Origin: an uncultured Lachnospiraceae bacterium | GTDB taxonomy: Bacteria > Bacillota > Clostridia > Lachnospirales > Lachnospiraceae | Assembly (NCBI GenBank): GCA_910580195.1 | Contig: CAJTWA010000039.1 | Location: forward strand, 1 to 43,738 | Reading direction: 5' to 3' | DNA: 43,738 nt | In this document: positions 17,359 to 26,971 of the stretch, one piece after another | Position numbering within the stretch: the stretch's first letter is position 1 | Layout of the letters: each line of letters opens with the position of its first letter | Translations under genes and position numbers: made by a program | The notes under the pieces: generated by a model | Told to the model about the DNA's origin: nothing | Database searches by the model: none | The model's input: only the letters and a program-made list of their open reading frames with translations

Positions 17359-17886
17359 GTGCGACAGCAGGGAAATGCACCACATAAGGAAAAAACTGTA
17401 AATTATATAGATGGGAACACGGTGCGCAAGCTGCAGCCAAACCCCAGCCGGCGCAGCGAGGAAACCCACAGGGAGCTGGTGGAGAAGCAGAAGCGGGAAC
17501 GGGAGCATCGGGAGCGGAAACGGGCGGTCCGGGCAGCGGCAAGGAGGAACCAAGAGAAGGCCATGCAGATGAGCCCGGGGTATGTGATGTTCTTAGTCCT
17601 TGCTACCGCCGTGATGGTGGCTGTGTCAGGGGTCTACCTGATGCTGCGGGCAGAACTGACTGGCCGGATGAAGCACGTGGCCTCCTTAAAGAGCGAGGTG
17701 CTGGACTTAAAGACCAGCAACGATGCCGAGCAGCAGCGGATTGACACTTCCATCAATTTAGATGAAATCCGCCAGAAAGCCATGGGGGAACTGGGGATGG
17801 TATATCCGGGGAAAGGCCAGATTCAGTATTTTGAGATAGACAGCAGCGATTACATGAACCAATATCAGGATATTCCAGAGAAATAA
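17359..17886 (+). CDS. FtsL-like septum formation protein
   Basis: A 175-residue bitopic protein. A long, highly charged cytoplasmic N-terminus (about 75 residues, rich in R, K and E) precedes one TM helix (YVMFLVLATAVMVAVSGVYL). A short extracytoplasmic coiled coil follows (LKSEVLDLKTSNDAEQQRID), then a conserved tail with MGELGMVYPGKGQIQYFE. This architecture and the place between rsmH and the first PBP fit FtsL/DivIC-type divisome linkers that activate the SEDS/PBP synthase. AGGAG at 17346-17350 overlaps the end of rsmH and points to the GTG at 17359. Sequence conservation in this family is weak, so the call leans on topology and position. Confidence 0.8.
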   Translation: MRQQGNAPHKEKTVNYIDGNTVRKLQPNPSRRSEETHRELVEKQKREREHRERKRAVRAAARRNQEKAMQMSPGYVMFLVLATAVMVAVSGVYLMLRAELTGRMKHVASLKSEVLDLKTSNDAEQQRIDTSINLDEIRQKAMGELGMVYPGKGQIQYFEIDSSDYMNQYQDIPEK

Positions 17887-17900
17887 AGAAGGTAGGACGA

Positions 17901-20219
17901 TTGGCAGAAAGAAAGAGAAGACCTAGGAGAAAAAAGAAGGAGCCTGCAAAGTTTTCCAGAAGGATGAAGAAAAAGCTCCTGATTATGTTTACCATGGTAG
18001 TGGCCATGCTGGGCGGGCTGGTAGGCAGGCTGTTTTACATTGAGCAGGTAAAAGGCGAGGATTACCAAAAACAGGTCTTAAGCCAGCAGGGATACGAAAG
18101 CCAGAGCATCCCCTACCAAAGAGGGGAAATCTTAGACCGCAAGGGCACCATCTTAGCCAGCAGCGTAGACGTATACAATGTGGTCTTGGACTGCAAGGTC
18201 ATCAACGAAGAATTTTATAACAGCGAAACGAAGAAAAAAGTGAAGAAATATGTGGAACCTACGGTAGCCGCGCTGCTGCAGTGTTTCCCAGATGTTACGG
18301 AAGAAGAGGTAATGGCTGCCCTGAAGGAGAAACCAGACAGTCGTTATTTTGTTTTGCGGAAAAAACTCCATTATGAGGAAATCAAAGAGTTCCAAGACCT
18401 GATGGAAGAGGTATACGGCAAAGGGAAGAATAAGGGAAAAAAGGTGCACCCCAATGTGCAGGGGGTGTGGTTTGAAAAAGAATACCAGAGGGAATACCCC
18501 TACAATACCGTGGCAAGTAAGGTGATTGGGTTTACCACATCTGGGAATGAAGGGATTGGCGGGCTGGAGGACTATTATAATGACGTTTTAAACGGGATCA
18601 ACGGGCGCCAATATGGGTTCTTGAACTATTCTGACAGTAGTTTTGAAAAAACAATTAAAGAGCCTGTGAATGGATGGACTTTGGTTTCCACCTTAGACCT
18701 TAATATCCAAAAGATGATTGAGCAGAAGATTGCGGAATTTCAGGAGGAGCACCGGAACGAGGTGACGGAAGGGCCGGGGAGCCAGCAGACAGGGGTTGTT
18801 GTGATGAACCCACAGAATGGGGAAATCCTTGGCATGTCTGACAGCCTTGTGTACGACTTAAATAACCCAAGGGATTTGTCAAAGTATTATTCCCAAGAGG
18901 AAATCCAGTCCTTCAGCGAAAAAGAAACCTTGGAGAAGTTAAACCAAATCTGGCAGAATTACTGCATTACCTATACGTATGAACCGGGTTCCACCGCAAA
19001 GCCCTTTACGGTAGCCACTGCCATGGAAACCGGGAATATCCGGGAATGGTACGACTGCGACGGGGTAGAGCAGATTGAAGGGCATGATATCCGTTGTGTC
19101 CAGCGTTCCGGCCACGGGCCCTTGACGCCGGAACAGTCCCTGATGAATTCCTGCAACGACGCCATGATGGCTATGGCGCGGGAGATTGGGAAAGAAGATT
19201 TCTATAAGTACCAGAATATCTTTAATTTTGGGCTGCGCACCAACATTGACCTGCCGGGGGAAGCAAGGACAGATACCTTGATTTATACGGCCGATAATAC
19301 CAACGGCACTTCCTTGGCAACGAATTCCTTCGGGCAGAATTTTAACGTGACTATGGTACAGATGGCGTCTGCTTTTTCTTCGCTGATAAACGGCGGGTAC
19401 TATTACCAGCCCCATCTGGTGCAGAAAATCGTAGATGACAATGGGAATACGGTACAGTCCATGGACCCTGTCGTGCTCAAGCAGACCGTTTCCAGCCAGA
19501 CCAGCGATACCATAAAGAAGTACCTTTACAGCGTAGTGTCGGAAGGGACAGGGAAGAGCGCGAAGGTGGAAGGCTATTCCATGGGCGGGAAAACTGGGAC
19601 TGCCCAGAAAGGGGACAGGGATGATAAAAAATATGTCGTGTCCTTTATCGGTTTTGCCCCAGTGGAAGACCCCCAAGTCTTAGTCTACGTTGTCATTGAT
19701 GAGGCAAATGTCCCGGTGGAGCAGCAGGGCAGCGGCCTTGCCACAGATTTGGCGAAGAAGATTTTTACCGAAATCCTTCCCTATCTGAATGTATTTCAGG
19801 ATGAGGCAGTGGAAGGGGATCCTGAAAACCCACAGGAAGGTGCAGAGGGCGCCCAGCAGGGGACAGAAGGCCAGCCAGAAGGGGAAGGGAACCAGCCGGA
19901 AGGCGCAGGCGGGCAGCCCCAAGAAGGGCAGGAGGGCAATCCCCCAGAAGGCACAGGCGGGGACCAGCCGGAAGGGACTGGCGGGACGCCCCAAGAAGGG
20001 CAGGAAGGCAACTCCCCAGAAGGGACTGGCGGGACGCCCCAAGAAGGGCAGGAAGGTGGTTCCCCAGAAGGCACAGGCGGGCAGCAGCCGGAAGGGGCCG
20101 GCGGGACGCCCCAAGAAGGCGGCAGCCCCCAAGGCGGTACTGGGGAGCAGGAAGGGCTTCCAGACAGCATCCCAAATGCAATGCCTAGCGGCGGGGAAAC
20201 GCCGGAGCCTGAAGGGTAA
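17901..20219 (+). CDS. Class B penicillin-binding protein with Gly/Glu/Pro-rich tail (FtsI/PBP2-like)
   Basis: A 772-residue septal transpeptidase that cross-links peptidoglycan. After a basic tail and one TM helix (about 24-45) comes the PBP dimerisation domain (QRGEILDRKGTILASS, then YPYNTVASKVIGF). The transpeptidase domain carries all three active-site motifs: S364-T-A-K, S417-C-N and K564-T-G-T. Residues about 640-765 form a low-complexity tail of units such as PEGTGGTPQEGQEG, with no PASTA domain recognised. The start is TTG 17901 with AAGGTAGG upstream, 14 bp after ftsL. In this position it is probably the divisional PBP; a SpoVD role cannot be excluded. Confidence 0.92.
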   Translation: MAERKRRPRRKKKEPAKFSRRMKKKLLIMFTMVVAMLGGLVGRLFYIEQVKGEDYQKQVLSQQGYESQSIPYQRGEILDRKGTILASSVDVYNVVLDCKVINEEFYNSETKKKVKKYVEPTVAALLQCFPDVTEEEVMAALKEKPDSRYFVLRKKLHYEEIKEFQDLMEEVYGKGKNKGKKVHPNVQGVWFEKEYQREYPYNTVASKVIGFTTSGNEGIGGLEDYYNDVLNGINGRQYGFLNYSDSSFEKTIKEPVNGWTLVSTLDLNIQKMIEQKIAEFQEEHRNEVTEGPGSQQTGVVVMNPQNGEILGMSDSLVYDLNNPRDLSKYYSQEEIQSFSEKETLEKLNQIWQNYCITYTYEPGSTAKPFTVATAMETGNIREWYDCDGVEQIEGHDIRCVQRSGHGPLTPEQSLMNSCNDAMMAMAREIGKEDFYKYQNIFNFGLRTNIDLPGEARTDTLIYTADNTNGTSLATNSFGQNFNVTMVQMASAFSSLINGGYYYQPHLVQKIVDDNGNTVQSMDPVVLKQTVSSQTSDTIKKYLYSVVSEGTGKSAKVEGYSMGGKTGTAQKGDRDDKKYVVSFIGFAPVEDPQVLVYVVIDEANVPVEQQGSGLATDLAKKIFTEILPYLNVFQDEAVEGDPENPQEGAEGAQQGTEGQPEGEGNQPEGAGGQPQEGQEGNPPEGTGGDQPEGTGGTPQEGQEGNSPEGTGGTPQEGQEGGSPEGTGGQQPEGAGGTPQEGGSPQGGTGEQEGLPDSIPNAMPSGGETPEPEG

Positions 20220-20378
20220 CGGCTATGCTTAATTGAAACAGGCAGAATGGCAGCTGCAAAAGGCCACCCCTGCCCGAACAGCAATTTCACAAGCCTGCGT
20301 TGCGCAAGCTGCAAAAACAGCACATAACCTGACACAGCCTGTAATAGATTATAGTAATTGCAGCAGAGAGGTTATTGC

Positions 20379-22331
20379 ATGTTTCGGAATAAAACATTTA
20401 ACCGGAGGAAATTACTGATTGTATTTACTGTCGTCATGCTGATCCTTGCTTTCCTTGCAGGGAGGCTCGTGTACCTGATGGTCGTGTGCTCGGAATATTA
20501 CGGGGAGAAGGCAGAGGATTTGCATGAAAGGGAACGTGACATTAAGGCAGCCCGGGGGAAAATCATTGACGCCACTGGGACGGTCCTTGCCACCAACCGC
20601 ACGGTCTGCACCATTTCCGTTATCCACAGCCAAATCAAAGAGCCGGAGGAAATTATCCGGGTCTTAGCCAAGGAACTGGAAATGGACGAAGAGGCCGTGC
20701 GCAAGCGTGTGGAAAAGGTAAGCTCCATTGAGCGGGTCAAGTCCAACGTTGACAAAGAGGTTGGGGACAGGATCCGCAATTATGGGCTTTCCGGCGTCAA
20801 GGTTGACGAGGACTATAAGCGTTATTACCCGTACGGCACATTGGCCTCCCGGGTCCTTGGTTTTACCGGGGGCGACAACCAAGGGATTATTGGGCTGGAA
20901 GTCATCTATGAGGATTATTTAAAAGGCACCAATGGCAAAATCCTCACCCTCACGGACGCAAGGGGCGTGGAAATTGAGAATGCAGGGGAGCGGCGCCAAG
21001 AACCGGTAGATGGGAACAACCTCCATATCAGCCTTGATTACAATATCCAAATGTACTGTGAGCAGGCAGCCAAGAAAGTCATGGAGGCAAAATCCGCCGA
21101 CGGTGTTTCCGTCCTTGTCATGCGGCCTGGCAATGGGGAAATCCTTGCTATGGTAAATGTGCCGGAATTTGACTTAAACGACCCCTTCACGCTGATTGAT
21201 GCAGGGGAAGCCAGCCAAGGGCCAGAGGCGCAGGAAGAGGAGGGTACAGAAGCTATAGATATCTTCCAAGAGCCAGAAGATGTGGAAGAGGCAGGAACCG
21301 AAGCTGCCCAAATGCCAGAAGCAACCGAAACAATTGCAATGGCAGGCCAAACAGAAGGGGCAGAAGAGGAAGGGGAACCGGAAAATGCCAAGACAGCTGA
21401 AGAGAAGAAACAGGACTTGCTGAACCAAATGTGGCGGAACCCCTGTATCAATGATACGTATGAGCCGGGCTCAGTCTTTAAGACCATTACTACGGCGGCC
21501 TCTTTCGAGGAAGGGGTAGTGTCCCTTAACGACCATTTCTTCTGCCCCGGGTATAAAATGGTGGAAGACAGGCGCATCCACTGCCACAAGCGGACAGGGC
21601 ACGGCTCCGAGGATTTTACCCAAGGGATTATGAATTCCTGTAACCCCGTTTTTATTGAGCTTGGGCTGCGCCTTGGGGTTGACAACATGTATAAGTATTT
21701 TGAACAGTTCGGGCTGCTGAGCCGGACAGGGATTGACCTGCCGGGGGAGGCTGCCACGATTATGCATAAAAAGGAGAATGTAGGGCCTGTGGAACTGGCA
21801 ACCATTTCTTTCGGCCAGTCCTTCCAAGTGACGCCCATCCAGCTTGCTACAACAGTATCTTCCTTAATTAATGGCGGGAACCGGGTAACGCCCCATTTTG
21901 GCGTATCTGTGAAGGACAGCCAAGGGGAACTGGTAGAAACCCTGCAGTATGAGGTAAAAGAAGGGATTGTAAGCCCAGAAACTTCCCAGACCCTGCGCAG
22001 CGTACTGGAAAAGGTTGTAGCAGAAGGGAGCGGGAAGCGTGCCTATATCGAAGGGTTTTCCATTGGAGGAAAGACGGCTACTTCCCAGACGCTGCCCCGG
22101 AGCGCAAATAAATATATTTCCTCTTTCCTAGGGTTTGCCCCAGCCAACGACCCGCAGGTGCTGGCCCTCTTAATTATCAATAACCCGCAGGGCATTTATT
22201 ATGGCGGGACCATCGCAGCCCCTGTGGTAAAGGAAATTTTTTCCAATATCCTGCCGTATCTGGGGATTGAGAAACAGGCAGCCCCAGAGCAGGAAGGGGA
22301 AGGGCAGGAAGGGAACCCAGCGCAGGAATAA
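20379..22331 (+). CDS. Class B penicillin-binding protein, SpoVD/FtsI-like, with KTAT and acidic insert
   Basis: A 650-residue second transpeptidase. It has a TM helix (about 10-35), a dimerisation domain (ARGKIIDATGTVLATN, YYPYGTLASRVLGF) and active-site motifs S365-V-F-K and S420-C-N. The third motif reads K565-T-A-T instead of the usual K-T-G-T. An acidic, probably disordered insertion of about 75 residues (about 275-350, rich in E, A, P) lies just before the catalytic serine. GAGAGG eight bases upstream of ATG 20379 sets the start; the TTG at 20358 is less likely. Paired class B PBPs in clostridial dcw clusters commonly include a sporulation SpoVD. Which of the two does that here is not decided by sequence alone. 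Confidence 0.9.
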   Translation: MFRNKTFNRRKLLIVFTVVMLILAFLAGRLVYLMVVCSEYYGEKAEDLHERERDIKAARGKIIDATGTVLATNRTVCTISVIHSQIKEPEEIIRVLAKELEMDEEAVRKRVEKVSSIERVKSNVDKEVGDRIRNYGLSGVKVDEDYKRYYPYGTLASRVLGFTGGDNQGIIGLEVIYEDYLKGTNGKILTLTDARGVEIENAGERRQEPVDGNNLHISLDYNIQMYCEQAAKKVMEAKSADGVSVLVMRPGNGEILAMVNVPEFDLNDPFTLIDAGEASQGPEAQEEEGTEAIDIFQEPEDVEEAGTEAAQMPEATETIAMAGQTEGAEEEGEPENAKTAEEKKQDLLNQMWRNPCINDTYEPGSVFKTITTAASFEEGVVSLNDHFFCPGYKMVEDRRIHCHKRTGHGSEDFTQGIMNSCNPVFIELGLRLGVDNMYKYFEQFGLLSRTGIDLPGEAATIMHKKENVGPVELATISFGQSFQVTPIQLATTVSSLINGGNRVTPHFGVSVKDSQGELVETLQYEVKEGIVSPETSQTLRSVLEKVVAEGSGKRAYIEGFSIGGKTATSQTLPRSANKYISSFLGFAPANDPQVLALLIINNPQGIYYGGTIAAPVVKEIFSNILPYLGIEKQAAPEQEGEGQEGNPAQE

Positions 22332-22332
22332 T

Positions 22333-22472
22333 TTTAGGGCAGCAAAGGGACTCCGGCATCCAAGGAAGAAGATGGAAGGCAAAGGCTGGATTTGGCAAAT
22401 AGTTTAGGGCAGCAAAGGGACTCCGGCATCCAAGGAAGAAGATGGAAGGCAAAGGCTGGATTTGGCAAACAG
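22333..22472. repeat. Intergenic 70-bp tandem repeat, two copies
   Basis: The unit starting TTTAGGGCAGCAAAGGGACT occurs at 22333 and 22403; the two copies are nearly identical. It fills most of the gap between the second PBP gene and mraY. Confidence 0.92.
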
Positions 22473-22551
22473 CATCTGGCAGGACCATAGGCAGCAATCA
22501 TATCCATAAGAAAGGCACGGCAGTATGCCGTAAGGACAAAGAGGTGTAAAA

Positions 22552-23517
22552 ATGGCACAGAAAGTGATAATTCCAGTATTGATAGCTTTTGCAATCACAG
22601 CACTGTTAGGGCCGGTGGTAATCCCGATTCTGCGGCGGCTTAAGGTAGGGCAGACAGAGCGGGAAGAACTGAAATCCCATTTGAAGAAAGCCGGCACGCC
22701 CACCATGGGAGGGCTGATGATACTGGCTGGCATTATCGTGACTTCATTGGTTTATGTGAAGGACTACCCGGGCATCCTGCCGATTTTGTTTGTAACGGTA
22801 GGCTTTGGTATTATCGGGTTCTTGGATGATTACTTAAAGGTGGTGCTGCGGCGGTCCGACGGCCTTTTGCCATGGCAGAAAATGGCAGGGCAGGTTGTGG
22901 TGACAGGCGTATTTATTTTCTATATGGCACAGTACACGGAAGGGGCCTCCAAGGTGCTCATTCCCTTTACCGGAGGGTTTGGAACAGGGATGTACCTAGA
23001 TTTGGGCTGGCTGGCAGCCCCAGTCATGTTCCTTGCCATCCTTGGGACAGTCAACGGGGCGAATTTTACCGATGGGCTGGATGGGCTGGCCTCCAGCGTG
23101 ACCGTCCTGATTGCAACCTTTTTCTCAGCAGTTGCGGTGGGGACAGAAAGCGGCATTGAGCCTGTGACCTGTGCGGTTGTCGGCGCGCTGCTGGGGTTTT
23201 TGCTGTTTAATGTGTACCCTGCCAGCGTGTTTATGGGCGATACGGGCTCCTTGGCCTTGGGAGGGTTTGTGGCCTCCACCGCCTATGTGCTCCATATGCC
23301 TATTTTCATCCTGATTGTGGCATTGGTTTACTGGGTGGAGCTTTTGTCCGTCATGATACAGGTAGCATATTTTAAAAAGACAGGCGGGAAACGTATTTTC
23401 CGCATGGCGCCCATACATCATCATTTTGAATTAGGCGGATGGTCCGAAACGAAGGTGGTGGCAGTATTTTCCATTGTGACTGCCATTCTGTGCCTCATTG
23501 GGCTCCTTGCCTTGTAG
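22552..23517 (+). CDS. mraY: Phospho-N-acetylmuramoyl-pentapeptide transferase
   Basis: A 321-residue polytopic membrane enzyme (about ten TM helices) that transfers phospho-MurNAc-pentapeptide from UDP to undecaprenyl phosphate, making lipid I. Family motifs are clear: KKAGTPTMGGLMIL near the N-terminus, FLDDYLKV (catalytic Asp pair), NGANFTDGLDGLASS, VYPASVFMGDTGSLALGG and FRMAPIHHHFELGGWSE (His motif). Length is typical. GAGGTG precedes the ATG. It is immediately followed by murD. Confidence 0.98.
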   Translation: MAQKVIIPVLIAFAITALLGPVVIPILRRLKVGQTEREELKSHLKKAGTPTMGGLMILAGIIVTSLVYVKDYPGILPILFVTVGFGIIGFLDDYLKVVLRRSDGLLPWQKMAGQVVVTGVFIFYMAQYTEGASKVLIPFTGGFGTGMYLDLGWLAAPVMFLAILGTVNGANFTDGLDGLASSVTVLIATFFSAVAVGTESGIEPVTCAVVGALLGFLLFNVYPASVFMGDTGSLALGGFVASTAYVLHMPIFILIVALVYWVELLSVMIQVAYFKKTGGKRIFRMAPIHHHFELGGWSETKVVAVFSIVTAILCLIGLLAL

Positions 23518-23528
23518 GAGGGATAACA

Positions 23529-24896
23529 TTGAACTTGGATGGAAAGAAATTTTTGGTTGTGGGGACTGGGATTAGTGGGATTGCGGCAGCAGAGCTTCTG
23601 GTAGGCCAAGGGCTTGCAGTCCTTTTGTATGATGGCAATAAAGATGCTGAAGCAGAAAAAATCAGGGAAAAATCCCCGCTGCTTGGGCAGGTGGAAATCA
23701 GGGTGGGGGAACTGCCGGAGGAAATTTTGGCAGGGTACGATATTGCCGTATTCAGCCCGGGAGTGCCCATAGACATCCCTTTAGCCGCCCAGATGCGGGA
23801 GCTTGGCATGGAAATTTGGGGGGAAATCGAGCTGGCCTATGCCTTTGAGAAAGGCCGGGTGCTGGCCGTGACCGGGACCAACGGCAAGACCACCACCACT
23901 GCCCTCCTTGGGGAGATTATGGAACACGCAGGGTTTGACGTGAAGGTGGTGGGGAATATTGGGATCCCTTACACCAGCATGGCAGCAGGGACTACGGAGG
24001 ATTCCGTGACAGTGGCGGAAATCAGCAGTTTCCAATTGGAAACGGTGCATCAGTTCTGCCCGCAGGTGTCGGCAATCTTAAATATTACCCCAGACCATTT
24101 AAACCGCCACCACACCATGGAAAATTACCAGAAGGCCAAAGAGCAGATTGCCGCCAACCAAGGGGAGGGGCAGTACTGCATTTTAAATTATGAGGATGGG
24201 AGGCTGCGGGAGTTTTCCGGCCGGATTAAGGCCAAGCCCATCTTTTTCAGCAGCCAGCGGGAGCTTCAGGAAGGCATGTACTTAAAGGATGGGGACATCC
24301 TCTGGGCATGGGAGGGAAAGGCCCAGAGGGTGTGCAATGTCCGGGAACTTCAGCTCATTGGGAAACATAATTATGAAAACGTGATGGCGGCGGCAGCCAT
24401 GGCAAGGGCGGCAGGCGTCCCATTTGAAAAAATAAAGGAAGTTCTGGTTACGTTTCAGGCCGTGGAGCATAGAATAGAGTATGTGGTTACAAAGCGGGGC
24501 GTCCGTTTTTACAACGATTCAAAGGGGACGAACCCGGATGCGGCAATCCAAGCAGTGCGCGCCATGGAATGGCCTACCTTGCTGATTGGAGGGGGGTACG
24601 ACAAGGATTCGGAGTATGAGGAATGGATTAATGCCTTTGGAGGGAAGGTGAAGAAGCTTGTCCTTCTAGGGGCTACAAGGGAGAAAATAAGGGATACGGC
24701 AGTCCGGCTTGGGTATCCCAGAGAGGATATCGTCTTGGCGGAAAGTTTGGAAGAGGCAGTGGATATCTGCTACGGCAGCGCAGTGAGCGGCGATGCAGTA
24801 TTGCTGTCCCCGGCATGCGCAAGCTGGGGGATGTTCCAGAATTATGAACAGCGGGGAAGAATTTTCAAGGAACTGGCGAGGGCATTAGAAGAGTAA
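23529..24896 (+). CDS. murD: UDP-N-acetylmuramoylalanine--D-glutamate ligase
   Basis: A 455-residue cytoplasmic Mur ligase that adds D-Glu to UDP-MurNAc-L-Ala. The N-terminal domain begins NLDGKKFLVVGTGISGIAAA. The ATP-binding P-loop is VTGTNGKTTTTALLG. The central domain has VAEISSFQLET and NITPDHLNRHHTME. The C-terminal domain contains HRIEYVVTKRGVRFYNDSKGTNPDA and LLSPACASWGMF. The ribosome binding site AGGAGGG overlaps the end of mraY and leads to a TTG start at 23529; TTG 23535 is an alternative. Reading frames further upstream lie inside mraY and are not used. Confidence 0.97.
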   Translation: MNLDGKKFLVVGTGISGIAAAELLVGQGLAVLLYDGNKDAEAEKIREKSPLLGQVEIRVGELPEEILAGYDIAVFSPGVPIDIPLAAQMRELGMEIWGEIELAYAFEKGRVLAVTGTNGKTTTTALLGEIMEHAGFDVKVVGNIGIPYTSMAAGTTEDSVTVAEISSFQLETVHQFCPQVSAILNITPDHLNRHHTMENYQKAKEQIAANQGEGQYCILNYEDGRLREFSGRIKAKPIFFSSQRELQEGMYLKDGDILWAWEGKAQRVCNVRELQLIGKHNYENVMAAAAMARAAGVPFEKIKEVLVTFQAVEHRIEYVVTKRGVRFYNDSKGTNPDAAIQAVRAMEWPTLLIGGGYDKDSEYEEWINAFGGKVKKLVLLGATREKIRDTAVRLGYPREDIVLAESLEEAVDICYGSAVSGDAVLLSPACASWGMFQNYEQRGRIFKELARALEE

Positions 24897-24917
24897 ATGT
24901 AAGTCAGGAGTGCTGAT

Positions 24918-26036
24918 ATGGGTAGAGAACGAGGGACTGGCAAAAGACAAAAAAATATCCGCTATTTTGACTACACCTTATTGCTGATTGTATTTTTCCT
25001 CATTTGCTTTGGGCTGGTAATGCTGTACAGCACAAGCTCCTACAATGGGCAGGTAAGGTTCAAGGACGGCGCTTTTTACTTGAAAAAGCAGCTTCAGGCA
25101 GATATTTTGGGGATTGCGGTGCTGGCAGTGGTATCTAGGATAGACTACCGTATCTGGAAAAATTTTTGGCTGCTTGCATACATAGGGGGGATTGGGCTGT
25201 GTACGCTGGTGCTTTTCATCGGCGAGGAATCCAACGGGGCGAAACGCTGGCTGGACTTAGGCTTTACCAGCTTCCAGCCTTCGGAGGCGGCGAAGCTGGC
25301 TGTGATTATATTCCTTGCTACCATTATCAGCAAAATGCCAAAGCAGATGGGAAAGTTCACGTCCTTGGCAAAAATCATTCTAATCATCCTGCCCATGGTG
25401 GGGGTTGTGGCAGTTGAGAACTTAAGCACGGCAATCATTATCCTGGGGGTTGCGATTTCCATGCTTTTTGTTGCCAGCCCTAAATACGCCCAGTTTTTTG
25501 TGGCTGGGGGCACGGTCATTCTGTTTGGCAGCGTATTTATCATGATGGCCTCTTACCGTGTGGAGCGGCTCCTCATCTGGCGGAACCCAGAGAAATATGA
25601 GAAAGGCTACCAGACCCTGCAGGGGCTTTACGCCATCGGCTCCGGCGGCCTGTTTGGGAAAGGGCTGGGGGGCAGCATGCAGAAGCTGGGGTTTGTGCCA
25701 GAGGCCCAGAACGACATGATTTTTTCCATTATCTGCGAAGAGCTGGGGCTCTTTGGGGCAGTCAGCGTCATTTTGCTGTTTGTCATTATTATCTGGCGGT
25801 TTATGGTAATTGCCAGCAACGCCCAAGACCTATATGGGGCATTGCTTGTGACAGGGGTGCTTGCCCATATTTCCATACAGGTAATCTTAAATATTGCGGT
25901 GGTGACGAACACCATCCCAAATACAGGGATTTCCCTGCCTTTTATCAGCTACGGCGGGACGTCCGTCCTGTTTTTGCTGGCAGAAATCGGCCTTGTGCTA
26001 AGCGTTTCCAGAGGGATCCGTTTTGGGCAGGAATAA
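24918..26036 (+). CDS. ftsW: SEDS peptidoglycan glycosyltransferase FtsW
   Basis: A 372-residue SEDS-family polymerase with about ten TM helices that polymerises lipid II at the septum with its partner class B PBP. Visible motifs: LVMLYSTSSYNGQ near TM1, KRWLDLGFTSFQPSEAAKLAVI, QTLQGLYAIGSGGLFGKGLG, FVPEAQNDMIFSIICEELG and NTIPNTGISLPFISYGGTS. AGGAG eight bases before the ATG supports the start. Its position after murD and before ftsQ favours FtsW over RodA. Confidence 0.97.
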   Translation: MGRERGTGKRQKNIRYFDYTLLLIVFFLICFGLVMLYSTSSYNGQVRFKDGAFYLKKQLQADILGIAVLAVVSRIDYRIWKNFWLLAYIGGIGLCTLVLFIGEESNGAKRWLDLGFTSFQPSEAAKLAVIIFLATIISKMPKQMGKFTSLAKIILIILPMVGVVAVENLSTAIIILGVAISMLFVASPKYAQFFVAGGTVILFGSVFIMMASYRVERLLIWRNPEKYEKGYQTLQGLYAIGSGGLFGKGLGGSMQKLGFVPEAQNDMIFSIICEELGLFGAVSVILLFVIIIWRFMVIASNAQDLYGALLVTGVLAHISIQVILNIAVVTNTIPNTGISLPFISYGGTSVLFLLAEIGLVLSVSRGIRFGQE

Positions 26037-26054
26037 GGGCCGCCATGGCAGCGT

Positions 26055-26192
26055 GCCTGCAGTTGGAACGGGCGGGGGAATAAGCTGTGCTGCAGGGCGT
26101 ATGGGCTGTGTGCGTTTTGCCTGCAGTTGGAACGGGCGGGGAATAAGCTGTGCTGCAGGGCGTATGGGCTGTGTGCGCCTTGCCTGCGTTGG
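26055..26192. repeat. 63/64-bp tandem repeat between ftsW and ftsQ, about 2.2 copies
   Basis: GCCTGCAGTTGGAACGGGCG starts at 26055 and again at 26119 (the second copy has one G fewer), and a truncated third copy begins at 26182. The unit has a CCTGCAG/CTGCAGG inverted pair. The repeat ends just before the ribosome binding site of ftsQ. Confidence 0.88.
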
Positions 26193-26209
26193 AGAGGAAT
26201 GGTAAAAAT

Positions 26210-26959
26210 ATGGTAAGAGAAAAACGGCGGCGCCGGAAACGCTTAAAAGCCATTGGTATGGCGCTTTTGATGTTTTTGCTGTTCCTTGCAATTGCAATTT
26301 TAGTCGTAGTAAAAGTCTTCACCGTGGAAAAGGTTAAGGTATCCGGGAATGAGCACTACCCGGATGAAACCATGGCGGACTGGCTTTTGGACGATGAATA
26401 TTGCTGGAACAGCCTGTATGTATACTTTAAATATAAATTTGTGGAGCCAGCGGAAATGCCTTTTGTGGACAGCATGGAAGTGTCCTTGGAATCCCCCCAC
26501 ACCCTGAGCATCCAAGTCTATGAAAAAGCGCTGCTGGGGCGGGTCTACATCGAAGCCCTTGGGCAGAACGCCTACTTTGACAAGGATGGGTTTGTGGTGG
26601 AGCTGTCCTCGGAGGTCATTGAGGGAATCCCGGTGGTTAGCGGGCTGGACGTAGAAAAGATTGTCCTATATGAAAAGCTCCCAATCAAGGGGAAGAGTGT
26701 CTTAAAAAACCTCCTGTCCCTGACGCAGATGCTGAAAAAATATGAACTGGTCCCGGACAACATCAAGTATGGGGAAGATGGGAATTACACCTTGCAGTAC
26801 GGGGAAATCAGGGTGCTCATAGGCCCTGCCAAGAACTTAAACGAGAAGGTGGTGCGCCTGTCCCATGTGCTGCCCGGCCTAGAAGGGCAGAAGGGGACTT
26901 TGCATTTGGAAAGCTGGACGGAGAACACCACGGACATTACATTTGAAAAGACGGGATAG
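26210..26959 (+). CDS. ftsQ: Cell division protein FtsQ/DivIB
   Basis: A 249-residue bitopic protein. It has a basic cytoplasmic start (MVREKRRRRKRLK), one TM helix (about 14-38) and an extracytoplasmic POTRA domain opening FTVEKVKVSGNEHYPDETM. The beta domain carries LYVYFKYKF, YFDKDGFVVELS and IPVVSGLDVEKI. FtsQ/DivIB bridges the FtsL/DivIC pair and the septal synthase. ATG 26210 follows GGAGAGGA by 11 bases; in-frame codons further upstream fall in the tandem repeat. An operon with ftsW is likely. Confidence 0.93.
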   Translation: MVREKRRRRKRLKAIGMALLMFLLFLAIAILVVVKVFTVEKVKVSGNEHYPDETMADWLLDDEYCWNSLYVYFKYKFVEPAEMPFVDSMEVSLESPHTLSIQVYEKALLGRVYIEALGQNAYFDKDGFVVELSSEVIEGIPVVSGLDVEKIVLYEKLPIKGKSVLKNLLSLTQMLKKYELVPDNIKYGEDGNYTLQYGEIRVLIGPAKNLNEKVVRLSHVLPGLEGQKGTLHLESWTENTTDITFEKTG

Positions 26960-26971
26960 GCAAGCGGATTT

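Noticed and set aside
19680..20335. Long minus-strand and alternative-frame ORFs over the PBP tail
   Set aside because: They are shadows of the low-complexity GC-rich repeat; the real frame contains the complete transpeptidase.
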